NCBI GenBank assembly: GCA_031546815.1
Contig: JAVBJV010000009.1
Location: 1-62,328 of the forward strand
From: JAVBJV01 sp031546815
GTDB taxonomy: Bacteria > Pseudomonadota > Alphaproteobacteria > Acetobacterales > Acetobacteraceae
Length of the DNA stretch: 62,328 nt
Reading direction: 5' to 3'
The notes under the pieces were generated by a model, which searched no databases, was not told the DNA's origin, and was given only the letters and a program-made list of their open reading frames with translations. Below are positions 40,844 to 49,285 of this stretch, piece by piece. Every line of letters starts with the position of its first letter. Position 1 is the stretch's first letter. The position numbers and the translations under genes were made by a program.

Positions 40844-42079
40844 TCAGTCCTTCTGTTCCAGCGCCGCTGCCATATGCGGCAGGCGCATCATTCCCCAGAT
40901 CCAGATCATGACACACAGCCCGGACGCCACCAAGACAGGCACACGCAGCCCGAACACGGTGGAGAGCGCGCCGATGCCCAGCGCTCCCAGCGCAGGGGTC
41001 ACACGCGTGATCATACCCCACAGGCTGACCACGCGCCCGCGCATGGCATTGTCGCAGGACGACTGTGCCAGCGTCAGCAGGCTGATGCCGTGCATGGTGG
41101 TTGCAGCGCTCATCAGCCCAGCGCAGACAACGCCGACGGTGAAGGAACTGGTCGCCACAAAGCCGGCGCACGACAACGCAATCCCCATGCCGCTGACGAC
41201 CGCAACGCGTGTCAGCCCTTCAATGCGCCCGCGTGCTGCAACCACAACTCCGCCAAGGATCGACGATACCCCCATCACGCTGGTCATGATCGCCAGTCCG
41301 TTCACACCGCGGTCGAACAGCTGGTCGATAAACGGCGGCAGGATTTCCGGAATGGCGCGCACCAGCAGACCCAGCGTCGCCGCATACAGCAACAGCGGGC
41401 CAATCCCGGCATGCTGCGCGACATAACGAACACCTTGCCATGTCTCGGCGATCAGCCCGGTGGGCGGGGCGCGTTCCATCAGATTGACCGGGGTGGGGCG
41501 CAGGAATTGCGTCATCCAGCAGGCCACCAGATAGCAGACGGCATTCGCCGTAATGGTTGCAATCACGCCGGTATAGGCGATCATCGGCCCCGCCAGCGCC
41601 GGGCCGATAAACCGCGATGCGTTGTAGGTGAGCGAATTCAGTGCAATGGCGGACGGCAGGTCCGATCGCGGCACCAGGCTGGGGATCAGGCTCTGCCGTG
41701 CGGGCTGTGCCACCGATCCGTTCACCCCCAGAACCAGCGTCAGCACCAGCAGGATCCAGATCGACATCAGATCCGCCGCCAGCAGCAGCGCCATGACGAT
41801 TGCATGCGTCGCGGCAACGATCTGTGTGATGCTGGTCAGGCGCATGCGGTCCACCCGGTCGGCCAGTGCCCCGGCAATGGGCGAGGCGATCACGGCGGGA
41901 CAAAGATCGCAGAACGCCACCACGCCCACCCAGAAGGGTGACTCGGTCAGCTCCCACGCAATCCAGGTAACGGCAATCCGCTGCATCCACATGCCGGTCC
42001 ACGCGATAAGCGAAGTGGCAAAAAAGATCTTTGCGTTACGATGCGAAAGCGTGCTGCGGATTGCCGAAAGACTGGCCAC
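40844..42079 (-). CDS. MFS transporter (MFS_3/enterobactin-exporter-like)
   Basis: This 411-aa protein has about 12 helices in two bundles, starting at a GTG. Motif A-like sequence in the loop between helices 2 and 3 (GALADRVDRMRLTS) is conserved, and the second half repeats a similar pattern. The opening AKIFFATSLIAWTGMWMQRIA is typical of the MFS_3 branch, whose members export siderophores or antibiotics. The substrate is unknown. It leads a run MFS-oxidoreductase-RidA on the minus strand. Confidence 0.85.
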   Translation of the reverse strand: MASLSAIRSTLSHRNAKIFFATSLIAWTGMWMQRIAVTWIAWELTESPFWVGVVAFCDLCPAVIASPIAGALADRVDRMRLTSITQIVAATHAIVMALLLAADLMSIWILLVLTLVLGVNGSVAQPARQSLIPSLVPRSDLPSAIALNSLTYNASRFIGPALAGPMIAYTGVIATITANAVCYLVACWMTQFLRPTPVNLMERAPPTGLIAETWQGVRYVAQHAGIGPLLLYAATLGLLVRAIPEILPPFIDQLFDRGVNGLAIMTSVMGVSSILGGVVVAARGRIEGLTRVAVVSGMGIALSCAGFVATSSFTVGVVCAGLMSAATTMHGISLLTLAQSSCDNAMRGRVVSLWGMITRVTPALGALGIGALSTVFGLRVPVLVASGLCVMIWIWGMMRLPHMAAALEQKD

Positions 42080-42102
42080 GAATGCTGGGCGACCGCGCTG
42101 TC

Positions 42103-42459
42103 TTAGCGAACGATTACAGGCGCAGGAGCATTGGCGGCGGGCGTTGTGGTCTGTGTGCCCGGATCGCCGCGCATGCAGTTGTCGACCTGACGATCGCGGT
42201 CGTACCGGCGTGCCATCTGGTTGATCTCGACCGAGGGGTCACCACGGCCGTTCATGTTGCGCTGGGCATTGGCGTCGTCGGTATAGAGCAGCGCGCGGTC
42301 GCGCTGGGCCACCACACTGTCGATCCGCTGGCGGCACGCGGTCAGCGACGCGGCGTCCTGGGGGCTGCGGCCTGTCGCCGACTGTGTCTGTTCGGAGGAA
42401 CAGCCACCCAGCGCAACGGGCAGCAGAACCAGAGAAGCAAGAAGAGAGGTGCGGATCAT
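42103..42459 (-). CDS. Small lipoprotein of unknown function
   Basis: The 118-aa product is predicted from ATG 42459 with GGAG 7 nt upstream. A signal peptide (RTSLLASLVLLPVAL) ends in the lipobox LGGC with the lipidated cysteine near residue 20. The mature part is polar and helical, rich in Arg, Asp and Gln, with a Cys pair (TACRQR and DNCMRG) and a Pro/Ala-rich tail. No family is recognised. Confidence 0.7.
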   Translation of the reverse strand: MIRTSLLASLVLLPVALGGCSSEQTQSATGRSPQDAASLTACRQRIDSVVAQRDRALLYTDDANAQRNMNGRGDPSVEINQMARRYDRDRQVDNCMRGDPGTQTTTPAANAPAPVIVR

Positions 42460-42553
42460 ATGTGACTCCAAAATCGAGTTCCGGCGCGGTGGGGGAAATC
42501 TGATCCTCTATCTCTAGAGCAATTCGGTAGCAGGGGGAAACTCCCCGAATGCA

Positions 42554-44182
42554 TCACGGTTCCGGTATCTGAACGGGCCAGGGCAGGGAATCGGGCGTGT
42601 CGAAGTCCCGTAGGACGGCATCGGTTTCCATCTCCACCTCGACAACCGATTCTGCGTGTTCGGCAATCAGGTGTCGGGCACCCACATCGCCGGTGACGGC
42701 GGTGATCTGGGGGTAGAACCGGCGCGCCCACAGAACCGGGTTGCCGCGCTTGCCGTGCCGTGTAGGCAGGATGATGGCGCGGCCTTCATCCGGGGCGAAA
42801 TGGTCGAACAGCCGGTCTATTTCGGCGGTTGAGACCAGCGGCATATCCCCCAGACAGACCAGCGCCGCATCGCTGTCTGGCGGCAGCGCAGCAATGCCGG
42901 CGCGCAGACTGGCCGACAGTCCATCGGCATAGTCGGGCGCCTGCACGAAGGTGACATCGCGTCCGGCAAGTGCAGCGCGGACGGCGGCTTCCTGATGCCC
43001 CACGACAACGTGCACACGGCGCGCGCGGCTGGTCAGAACCTGATCCACCGTGCGGGCGATCAGCGTTGTGCCGGCATCGTCGGTCAGCAGCAGTTTATTG
43101 TGCGGTGCCATGCGCTGAGAACGCCCTGCGGCCAGCACCAGCGCGTCGAACACCGGCTGATGGCGGGGGGGCGGAGCGGAATGGATCTGCGCGCGCGGCA
43201 TGGGGCGTGCGTCAATGTCTTTCAGCAGCCCGCCGACGCCCATGCGCATGATGTCGGCACCAGTAACGGGCAGGCCTGCGAAAATGCGGCGGAGCACGAA
43301 GTCGATCCCGTTCAGCTTCGGGCTGCGTGCACATCCGGGCAGCACCAGCGCCGGGCAGGTGCCGATCTGCCCCAGGCAGATCAGGTTGCCGGGATCGACC
43401 GGCATGCCGACATGCAGGATCTCGCCCCCCGCCTGCACAATGGCGGCGGGCGCGGTGTCGGTGCGGTCCACAACGGCCGAGGCACCCGCAACCAACAACA
43501 ATTCGGCTCCTTGCTGCATGTGCTGGTGCAGGGCTGCGGCAATGGCGGCTTCGGTATGCGGCACCTGTTGCACAGGCAGCAACGTGCCGCCCAGTGCTGT
43601 GATGCGCGCCTGTGTGGCGACAATCGTGCCCTCCAGCACGCTATCCTTCAAGCCGGGCAGCGTGCTGAGCGTCAGCCCCACTTTCAGCGGTCGGAACGGG
43701 TGCAGGCTGAAGACGGGCGCAGCTTTGCACAATGCTGCATCCAGCACTGGCGACGGAACGGAAAACGGGATGATCTTGATGGTCGCCACCATCTCGCGCG
43801 GGGCAACCACGCTGGCATCTGGCAGGGTGGCGAGGGTGATCGCCTGATCCTGCATATTCAGACGATGCACGGCATCAGCATCGACCAGTAACAGACCGGC
43901 AGCATCCGCCAGCAGATTGACGCGCCCGGTCGCCGTCTGCGACGGCGTGATGTGTGGCGCGACCAGTGCCCGGGCGATGCGTTCGGCGGCATCGTTCTCG
44001 CCGATGTCGTCAGCGTCCAGACGTGCCACCACGACGTCGGTTAGTCCGCTTGTGCGCAATGCGTCGATCATCGCGCGGTCGAGGACGGTGCCCTTCTTCA
44101 GCAGCATCCGGTCTGCAACACGCACCGAATGAGCGAGGATGCTGCCCTCGGCCGCGTCCAGCGGGCAGGGGCCGAACTTCAC
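42554..44182 (-). CDS. Molybdenum cofactor protein: MoeA/MogA-like domain fused to MobA/MocA-like nucleotidyltransferase
   Basis: This 542-aa protein has two parts. Residues 1 to about 330 resemble the molybdopterin-binding domain of MoeA-type proteins (AAEGSILAHSVRVADRMLLKKG and the GASAVVDRTDTAP region). Residues from about 345 on are a MobA/MocA-type nucleotidyltransferase: LVLAAGRSQRMAPHNKLLL is the NTP-binding loop, and VCLGDMPLV the metal-binding acidic segment. MocA-type enzymes attach CMP to the cofactor for xanthine-dehydrogenase/CO-dehydrogenase-type hydroxylases. The start overlaps the xdhC-like stop as ATGA. This is the last gene of the cox-type set. Confidence 0.85.
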   Translation of the reverse strand: MKFGPCPLDAAEGSILAHSVRVADRMLLKKGTVLDRAMIDALRTSGLTDVVVARLDADDIGENDAAERIARALVAPHITPSQTATGRVNLLADAAGLLLVDADAVHRLNMQDQAITLATLPDASVVAPREMVATIKIIPFSVPSPVLDAALCKAAPVFSLHPFRPLKVGLTLSTLPGLKDSVLEGTIVATQARITALGGTLLPVQQVPHTEAAIAAALHQHMQQGAELLLVAGASAVVDRTDTAPAAIVQAGGEILHVGMPVDPGNLICLGQIGTCPALVLPGCARSPKLNGIDFVLRRIFAGLPVTGADIMRMGVGGLLKDIDARPMPRAQIHSAPPPRHQPVFDALVLAAGRSQRMAPHNKLLLTDDAGTTLIARTVDQVLTSRARRVHVVVGHQEAAVRAALAGRDVTFVQAPDYADGLSASLRAGIAALPPDSDAALVCLGDMPLVSTAEIDRLFDHFAPDEGRAIILPTRHGKRGNPVLWARRFYPQITAVTGDVGARHLIAEHAESVVEVEMETDAVLRDFDTPDSLPWPVQIPEP

Positions 44183-45180
44183 GCCTTCACCGCCAGAGCC
44201 GCCCCACGCCGTGCGGCGATGATTTCAGCGATGATCGAGAGCGCGATCTCGGACGCGGTGACCGCCCCGATATCCAGCCCCACCGGGCCGCGAATGCGCG
44301 CGAGTGCAGCGTCGTCGTGCCCCAGCTCGCGCAGGCGTGTGCAACGTGCCGCATGCGTCTTCCGCGATCCCAGCGCGCCGATGTAAAACGCGGGGGAGCG
44401 CAACGCCCGATCCAGCGCTGGATCGTCGAGCTTCGGATCATGCGTCAGCGTCACGATGGCCGAACGTGTATCTGGCGCAAAATGGTCCATTGCCTCATCC
44501 GGCCAGGCTGTGGAAACACTCAGGCTAGGGAAGCGTTCATCGGTGGCAAAGGCGCGGCGCGGATCGATGACCGTGACCGACAGTCCCAGCGCTGCGGCAA
44601 ACGGCACCAGTGCCTGCGCGACATGCACCGCGCCGACAATCGCCAGCCGCAAGGGCGGGTTGTGCACGTGCAGGAAAACCGGTTGTCCGTCGATCTCGAC
44701 CGTGCTGTTTTTGTCGTGCAGCAAGGCCGTGCGCGCTGCGCTGTTCCAGGCAGCGGGGGCAGTCGGGTCCGGCAACAGATGCTGTGTGCCACCGGGCAGG
44801 GATGTTGCCAGAACCACCGGCCGCCCCGATGATTTTGCGTCGGTTAGTGCGGGCAGTGGCGTCAGGCGTTCCACGAATACTTTCAGCTTGCCGCCGCACG
44901 CCAGCCCCACCTCCCAGGCGCGTTCATTGGTGATGCCAAAATCGAGCAGTTGCGGCGTGTTATTTTCCAGCGTCTGCATCGCGGCATCGGCCACTGCGCC
45001 TTCGATGCAGCCACCTGACACCGACCCCGCCATGCGTCCGGATTTTGTCACCGCCATCTGGCTGCCCGCCGGGCGCGGAGACGATCCCCAGGTCTCGGTC
45101 ACGGTGGCGATGGCAACGTCCTCGCCGTCTGCGTGCCAGTGTGTCGCGATGGCGAGGGTGTCTTCCAGATCGGTATTCAT
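44179..45180 (-). CDS. XdhC/CoxF-family molybdenum cofactor insertion factor
   Basis: This 333-aa protein has the XdhC opening TETWGSSPRPAGSQMAV with the GSVSGGCIEGAV motif. A C-terminal Rossmann-like half (LAIVGAVHVAQALVPFAAALGL) leads to the conserved IGALGSRKTHAARCTRLRE and GPVGLDIGAVTASEIALSI. XdhC binds sulfurated molybdenum cofactor and delivers it to molybdenum hydroxylases. It overlaps both neighbours by 4 bp, the CoxE-like gene upstream and the MoeA/MobA fusion downstream. Confidence 0.92.
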   Translation of the reverse strand: MNTDLEDTLAIATHWHADGEDVAIATVTETWGSSPRPAGSQMAVTKSGRMAGSVSGGCIEGAVADAAMQTLENNTPQLLDFGITNERAWEVGLACGGKLKVFVERLTPLPALTDAKSSGRPVVLATSLPGGTQHLLPDPTAPAAWNSAARTALLHDKNSTVEIDGQPVFLHVHNPPLRLAIVGAVHVAQALVPFAAALGLSVTVIDPRRAFATDERFPSLSVSTAWPDEAMDHFAPDTRSAIVTLTHDPKLDDPALDRALRSPAFYIGALGSRKTHAARCTRLRELGHDDAALARIRGPVGLDIGAVTASEIALSIIAEIIAARRGAALAVKA

Positions 45181-46364
45181 GCGGCTCTCCTGACGGGGGC
45201 GCTGGATGATAACAGTGCAATCAGTGCATGCAGGCTGGCAAGGTTATGTACGGGCCGAAATTCGTCCACGTGCGGCAACATGGCACGAATGCCCTGGGAC
45301 TTCGCCTCGAACCCGTCCCAACGCAGCAGGGGATTCAACCAGATCAACCGGCGACACGATTTGTGCAGGCGTTCCATCGCTTCCGACAGACCCCTGGCGC
45401 CTTCGCGGTCCAGCCCGTCGGTGATCAGCAGCACGACGGCGCCTTGCCCCAGCACGCGGCGCGCCCAGTGGCGGTTGAAGGTGTTGATCGCCTCGCCGAT
45501 GCGCGTGCCACCCGACCAGTCGGGGACGATCTGCGAGACCAGTTCAAACGCCGCTTCCGGATCGCGCTGGCGTAACTGGCGGGTGATGTTGCTCAGGCGG
45601 GTGCCGAACAGGAATGTGTGCACGCGGTCGCGATCGTTCGTCACCGCATGCAGGAAATGCAGCAGGATCTGCGCATACCGCCCCATCGAACCAGATATAT
45701 CGCACAACACCACCAGTGGCGGCGGCCGCGTGCGCGGGCGCTGCCGGGCCAGTGTCAGGATCTCGCCGCCCGAGCGCAGACTGGCGCGGAGCGTGGCGCG
45801 CATGTCGAGCATCGTCCCCGTTGCCGCAGCCTTGAAGCGCCGCGTTTTGTGCTGATCCAGCGGCAGGCGCAGACGGCGTATCTCGCGCTTGGCGGCCGAG
45901 ATATCGGCGGCGCTCATCGCCTCGAAGTCCATCTGCTGCAGGCGTTCGCTGGCGCTGACCGTCATCGTCATGTCGGCGATGGGATCGGGCGGTTCTTCGC
46001 GCGGTGTGTAAGTGCGTTCGGACAGCGCCTCGGCCACGCGACGCGCGGCGGGTGGGGGCTTGCTGCGTTCGTCGCGCAGGCCATCCATCAGCGCCACGAT
46101 GTTGGTGTGTTGCGCGGCTTCCGGCGCGCGCCAGAACAGGTTGAAGGCGAGGGCGAAAACGTCCGCGTGTTCGCGCCGGTGGATCATCGTGGTGTGCAGC
46201 GCGGTTCTGCATTGCGCGCGATTTCTGATATCCACATGCAGCAGCGCCTGTTGCGCGGCCAGCGTTTCTGCTGGACCTACAGGCAGACCTGCGCGGCGCA
46301 GCAGATGCGCGAACTGCATGATGTTGGCGGCAAACGTGCCTGCCTCATGCGGCGTGTTGTGCAT
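45177..46364 (-). CDS. coxE: CoxE-like VWA-domain protein
   Basis: This protein of about 395 aa has a C-terminal von Willebrand A domain with the MIDAS motif DISGS (LCDISGSMGRYA), the second Thr site in SGGTR, and a late Asp in LITDGLDREGA. CoxE works with the MoxR-type AAA protein in activating CO dehydrogenase or related enzymes. The start at ATG 46364 is inside the end of the AAA gene (20-bp overlap); an ATG at 46319 is an alternative with a shorter N-terminus. It overlaps the xdhC-like gene as ATGA. Confidence 0.85.
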   Translation of the reverse strand: MHNTPHEAGTFAANIMQFAHLLRRAGLPVGPAETLAAQQALLHVDIRNRAQCRTALHTTMIHRREHADVFALAFNLFWRAPEAAQHTNIVALMDGLRDERSKPPPAARRVAEALSERTYTPREEPPDPIADMTMTVSASERLQQMDFEAMSAADISAAKREIRRLRLPLDQHKTRRFKAAATGTMLDMRATLRASLRSGGEILTLARQRPRTRPPPLVVLCDISGSMGRYAQILLHFLHAVTNDRDRVHTFLFGTRLSNITRQLRQRDPEAAFELVSQIVPDWSGGTRIGEAINTFNRHWARRVLGQGAVVLLITDGLDREGARGLSEAMERLHKSCRRLIWLNPLLRWDGFEAKSQGIRAMLPHVDEFRPVHNLASLHALIALLSSSAPVRRAA

Positions 46365-47235
46365 CTGCGACCAGCCGCGCGGCCTCGGCACCGCGGATAC
46401 GGGCGATATCGTCCTGATACTTCAACAGCACGCCCAGCGTTTCATCGACGCGTTCAGGTGTAAGTTCCTGTGTGTCGAGGTGACGCAACGCCGCTGCCCA
46501 GTCGATGGTCTCGGTCACGCCGGGCAGCTTGAACAGGTTTTCCGACGCGCGCAGCCCCTGCACGAACGCCACGATCTGCGCCGAGAGCTTTTCCGGCAAA
46601 CCCGGTGCCTTCAACGCCAGAATGGCGCGTTCGCGCGCGGCGTTGGGGAAGTCCATCCAGTGATACAGACACCGCCGCCGCACCGCATCGTGCACCTCGC
46701 GCGTGCGGTTGGATGTGAGGATCACCACCGGCGGTGTTGACGTGCTGATGGTGCCAAGCTCGGGGATGGTGATCTGGAAATCCGCCAGCACCTCCAGCAG
46801 AAACGCCTCGAACGGTTCATCGGCGCGGTCGAGTTCGTCGATCAGCAGCACGGCGGGCGGCCCGTCGATCGCGGCGAGGAGCGGGCGTTCCAGCAGGTAG
46901 TCGCGCGTGTAGATGGTGGACGACAGGCGCGCCACATCGGCAGCCCCCGCAGCTTCGGCCAGACGGATCGCCATCAGTTGCTTGGTGTGGTTCCATTCAT
47001 ACGCCGCCGCGGCCAGATCCAGCCCGTCGTAGCATTGCAGCCGCAGCAGCCGGCGGCCCATACCGGTGGCGAGAACCTTGGCGATCTCGGTCTTGCCGGT
47101 GCCAGGTTCGCCTTCCAGAAACAGCGGGCGTTGCATGGACAGCGCCAGATGCACCGTCGTCGCCAGCGCCGTGTCCGCGACGTAGCCTTGCGCGTGCAGC
47201 AGATCGGTTGTGGCAGCGACGGTTGCGGGGATCAT
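46345..47235 (-). CDS. coxD: MoxR-type AAA ATPase (CoxD-like)
   Basis: This 296-aa AAA+ protein has a Walker A motif GEPGTGKTE near residue 43 and a Walker B ending in IDELDRAD. The arginine-finger region follows at NRTREVHDAVRRRCLYHWMD. CoxD-type MoxR proteins partner with VWA proteins and act in maturation of the CO dehydrogenase active site. It overlaps coxG upstream as ATGA and coxE downstream. Confidence 0.9.
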   Translation of the reverse strand: MIPATVAATTDLLHAQGYVADTALATTVHLALSMQRPLFLEGEPGTGKTEIAKVLATGMGRRLLRLQCYDGLDLAAAAYEWNHTKQLMAIRLAEAAGAADVARLSSTIYTRDYLLERPLLAAIDGPPAVLLIDELDRADEPFEAFLLEVLADFQITIPELGTISTSTPPVVILTSNRTREVHDAVRRRCLYHWMDFPNAARERAILALKAPGLPEKLSAQIVAFVQGLRASENLFKLPGVTETIDWAAALRHLDTQELTPERVDETLGVLLKYQDDIARIRGAEAARLVADAQHAA

Positions 47236-47795
47236 GACAGGGCGCGTCCGATCAGCAGTGCGATGATGGTGAAGATGATCAGCACGATCACCCAGCCCGT
47301 CATCGACAGGCCCTTCGATGGTTCCGGGGCAGGGGGCGGTGCATCGACGGGCTTCGGTTCAAGCTGGGCGGCAAAGCGTTCGAAGAACTGGTCGGCCATG
47401 TTCTTGGCGGTCGCATCGATCAGCCGCGCGCCCAACTGCGCCATCTTACCGCCGACCTGTGCATTCACGGTGTAGATCATGCGGGTGGCGCCGGCGTCTG
47501 CGTCTTCCAGCTTCACGGTGGCGTTGCCCTTGGCAAAACCCGCCACGCCGCCCTGGCCTTCGCCGCTGATCTTGTAGCCATTCGGCGGGTCGAGGTCGGA
47601 GAGCGTTACCTTACCCGCAAACTTCGCCGCGATCGGGCCGATCTTCACGGCAGCCGTTGCCTTCAGATCGGTGTCCGAGAGTTTTTCAACCGTTTCGCAA
47701 CCGGGGATTGCGGCTTTCAGCACGTCGGGGTTGTTCAGTGCATCCCAGACGGCTTTCTTCGGGGCCTGGATCAGGCGTTCTCCTGTCATGTCCAT
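47232..47795 (-). CDS. coxG: CoxG-like SRPBCC protein with C-terminal anchor
   Basis: The 187-aa product starts at ATG 47795 with GGAAGGA upstream. Residues 1-145 are a CoxG domain (LIQAPKKAVWDALNNPDVLK, GCETVEKLSDTDLKATAAV, GGVAGFAKGNATVKLED), a START/SRPBCC ligand-binding fold. A Pro-rich linker (about 150-163) leads to a C-terminal helix (WVIVLIIFTIIALLIG). CoxG anchors CO dehydrogenase to the membrane in Oligotropha. Extension to 47999 runs into the divergent gene and is rejected. It is first in the cox-type run. Confidence 0.88.
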   Translation of the reverse strand: MDMTGERLIQAPKKAVWDALNNPDVLKAAIPGCETVEKLSDTDLKATAAVKIGPIAAKFAGKVTLSDLDPPNGYKISGEGQGGVAGFAKGNATVKLEDADAGATRMIYTVNAQVGGKMAQLGARLIDATAKNMADQFFERFAAQLEPKPVDAPPPAPEPSKGLSMTGWVIVLIIFTIIALLIGRALS

Positions 47796-47853
47796 CAGAA
47801 ATCGTCCTTCCAGGGATTGCGTTGTGCATGACGTTACGGGCAGTTTCGGACCT

Positions 47854-49245
47854 ATGCAACAATACCGCATTCTGGGAATCGTCACTTTCTTTCTGCTCTC
47901 CGGACAGGCCGAAGCCGCCACACTGAACGGCGAGGGATTGTCTTTGCTCTGGGGCGTTCCGTTTGCGGGGCTGCTGCTGTCGATTGCGCTGTTCCCCATG
48001 CTGGCCGAACGGTTCTGGCATCGGCATTACGGCAAGGTGGCACTGCTCTGGGCGCTGGGGCTGGTGGTGCCGATGGTGCTGGTGTTCGGTTCAAGCGATG
48101 CGTTGCAGGTCGTCTGGCATGCGGTGCTGATCGAATATCTGCCCTTCGTGATGCTGCTGCTGACGCTGTTCGTGGTGGGCGGCGGCATACTGGTGGTGGG
48201 TGGACCGTGGGGGACGCCTGCGGGAAACACGTTGCTGTTGCTGATCGGCACGCTTGTCGCCAGCATCATGGGCACCACCGGTGCGGCTATGGTGCTGATC
48301 CATCCGCTGCTGCGCGCCAATGCGCACCGCACGCGGAAAGTGCATCTGGTGGTGTTCTTCATTCTGCTGGTGGCGAATGTCGGCGGGGGGCTGTCTCCGC
48401 TGGGGGATCCGCCGCTCTATATCGGGTTTCTGCGCGGGGTGCCGTTCTTCTGGCCGACACTGCACATGCTGGCCCCGGTGGCGCTGACATCGGTGCTGCT
48501 GCTGACGATGTTCTACGTGATGGACCGGCGCAGCGCTGCTGCAAGCCCGCCGCCCGAGGAACACAAACCGTTGCGGTTACGCGGATATGCCAATGTCGCG
48601 CTGCTTGTGGCGATTATCGCCATAGTACTGATGCAGGGCGTGTGGAGCCCAGGCGACACGACCCTTTTCGGCCAGGCAATCGGGCTGGAGCGTTTGCTCG
48701 CCATGTTGCTGCTGGGGTTTGTCATCATGATTTCCATCGTCGTGACGCCCGAGAGCATCCGGAAGTCCAACGACTTCAACTGGGCACCAATGACCGAGGT
48801 CGCCAAACTGTTCGCCGCCATCTTCATCACCATCGCGCCGGTGCTGGAAATTTTGCATGTGGGCGAGCGTGGTGCATTGGCGTCGGCGGTGGCGCTGGTG
48901 ACGGACGGGGGCGGCCAGCCTGTTGCCGGGGCATATTTCTGGATGGCGGGGGTTCTGTCGGCGTTTCTCGACAATGCGCCGACCTATCTGGTGTTCTTCG
49001 AACTGGCCAGCGGCGACCCCGTGCGCATGACCGGCGAGCTGGCGCATATTCTTCTGGCGATCTCGGCCGGGTCGGTGCTGTTCGGGGCGATGACGTATAT
49101 CGGCAATGCGCCGAACTTCATGGTGCGGTCCATCGCCGCGCACCGGGGCGTCCGGATGCCGGGGTTTTTCGGGTATATGCTGTGGTCGGTCTGCATCCTG
49201 CTGCCGGTCTTTGCGCTGCTGACCGTGGTGTTCTTTTTGCGGTAG
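47854..49245 (+). CDS. Sodium:proton antiporter-type membrane protein (paralogue 1)
   Basis: This 463-aa protein has a signal-like start (QYRILGIVTFFLLSGQAEA) and about 12 helices. GTTGAAMVLIHPLLRAN and GGGLSPLGDPPLY are the most conserved motifs, shared with the tandem paralogue at 49286. The family, related to CitMHS/NhaD carriers, is usually annotated as sodium:proton antiporter; its real substrate is uncertain. ATG 47854 is chosen by signal-peptide fit; a GTG at 47824 is an alternative. It is divergent from coxG, about 58 bp apart. Confidence 0.8.
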   Translation: MQQYRILGIVTFFLLSGQAEAATLNGEGLSLLWGVPFAGLLLSIALFPMLAERFWHRHYGKVALLWALGLVVPMVLVFGSSDALQVVWHAVLIEYLPFVMLLLTLFVVGGGILVVGGPWGTPAGNTLLLLIGTLVASIMGTTGAAMVLIHPLLRANAHRTRKVHLVVFFILLVANVGGGLSPLGDPPLYIGFLRGVPFFWPTLHMLAPVALTSVLLLTMFYVMDRRSAAASPPPEEHKPLRLRGYANVALLVAIIAIVLMQGVWSPGDTTLFGQAIGLERLLAMLLLGFVIMISIVVTPESIRKSNDFNWAPMTEVAKLFAAIFITIAPVLEILHVGERGALASAVALVTDGGGQPVAGAYFWMAGVLSAFLDNAPTYLVFFELASGDPVRMTGELAHILLAISAGSVLFGAMTYIGNAPNFMVRSIAAHRGVRMPGFFGYMLWSVCILLPVFALLTVVFFLR

Positions 49246-49285
49246 GGCGGCTTGCACTCGGGCCAAGTCGCTGTAGGGTTGCCCG

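Noticed and set aside
39927..41941. Long plus-strand frames opposite the oxidoreductase and MFS genes
   Set aside because: Low-complexity Arg/His/Gln-rich readings without start signals; the minus-strand genes are clear family members.
42481..42553. Possible small RNA or promoter between the lipoprotein and MoeA/MobA genes
   Set aside because: No clear hairpin with T-run or promoter pair could be seen.
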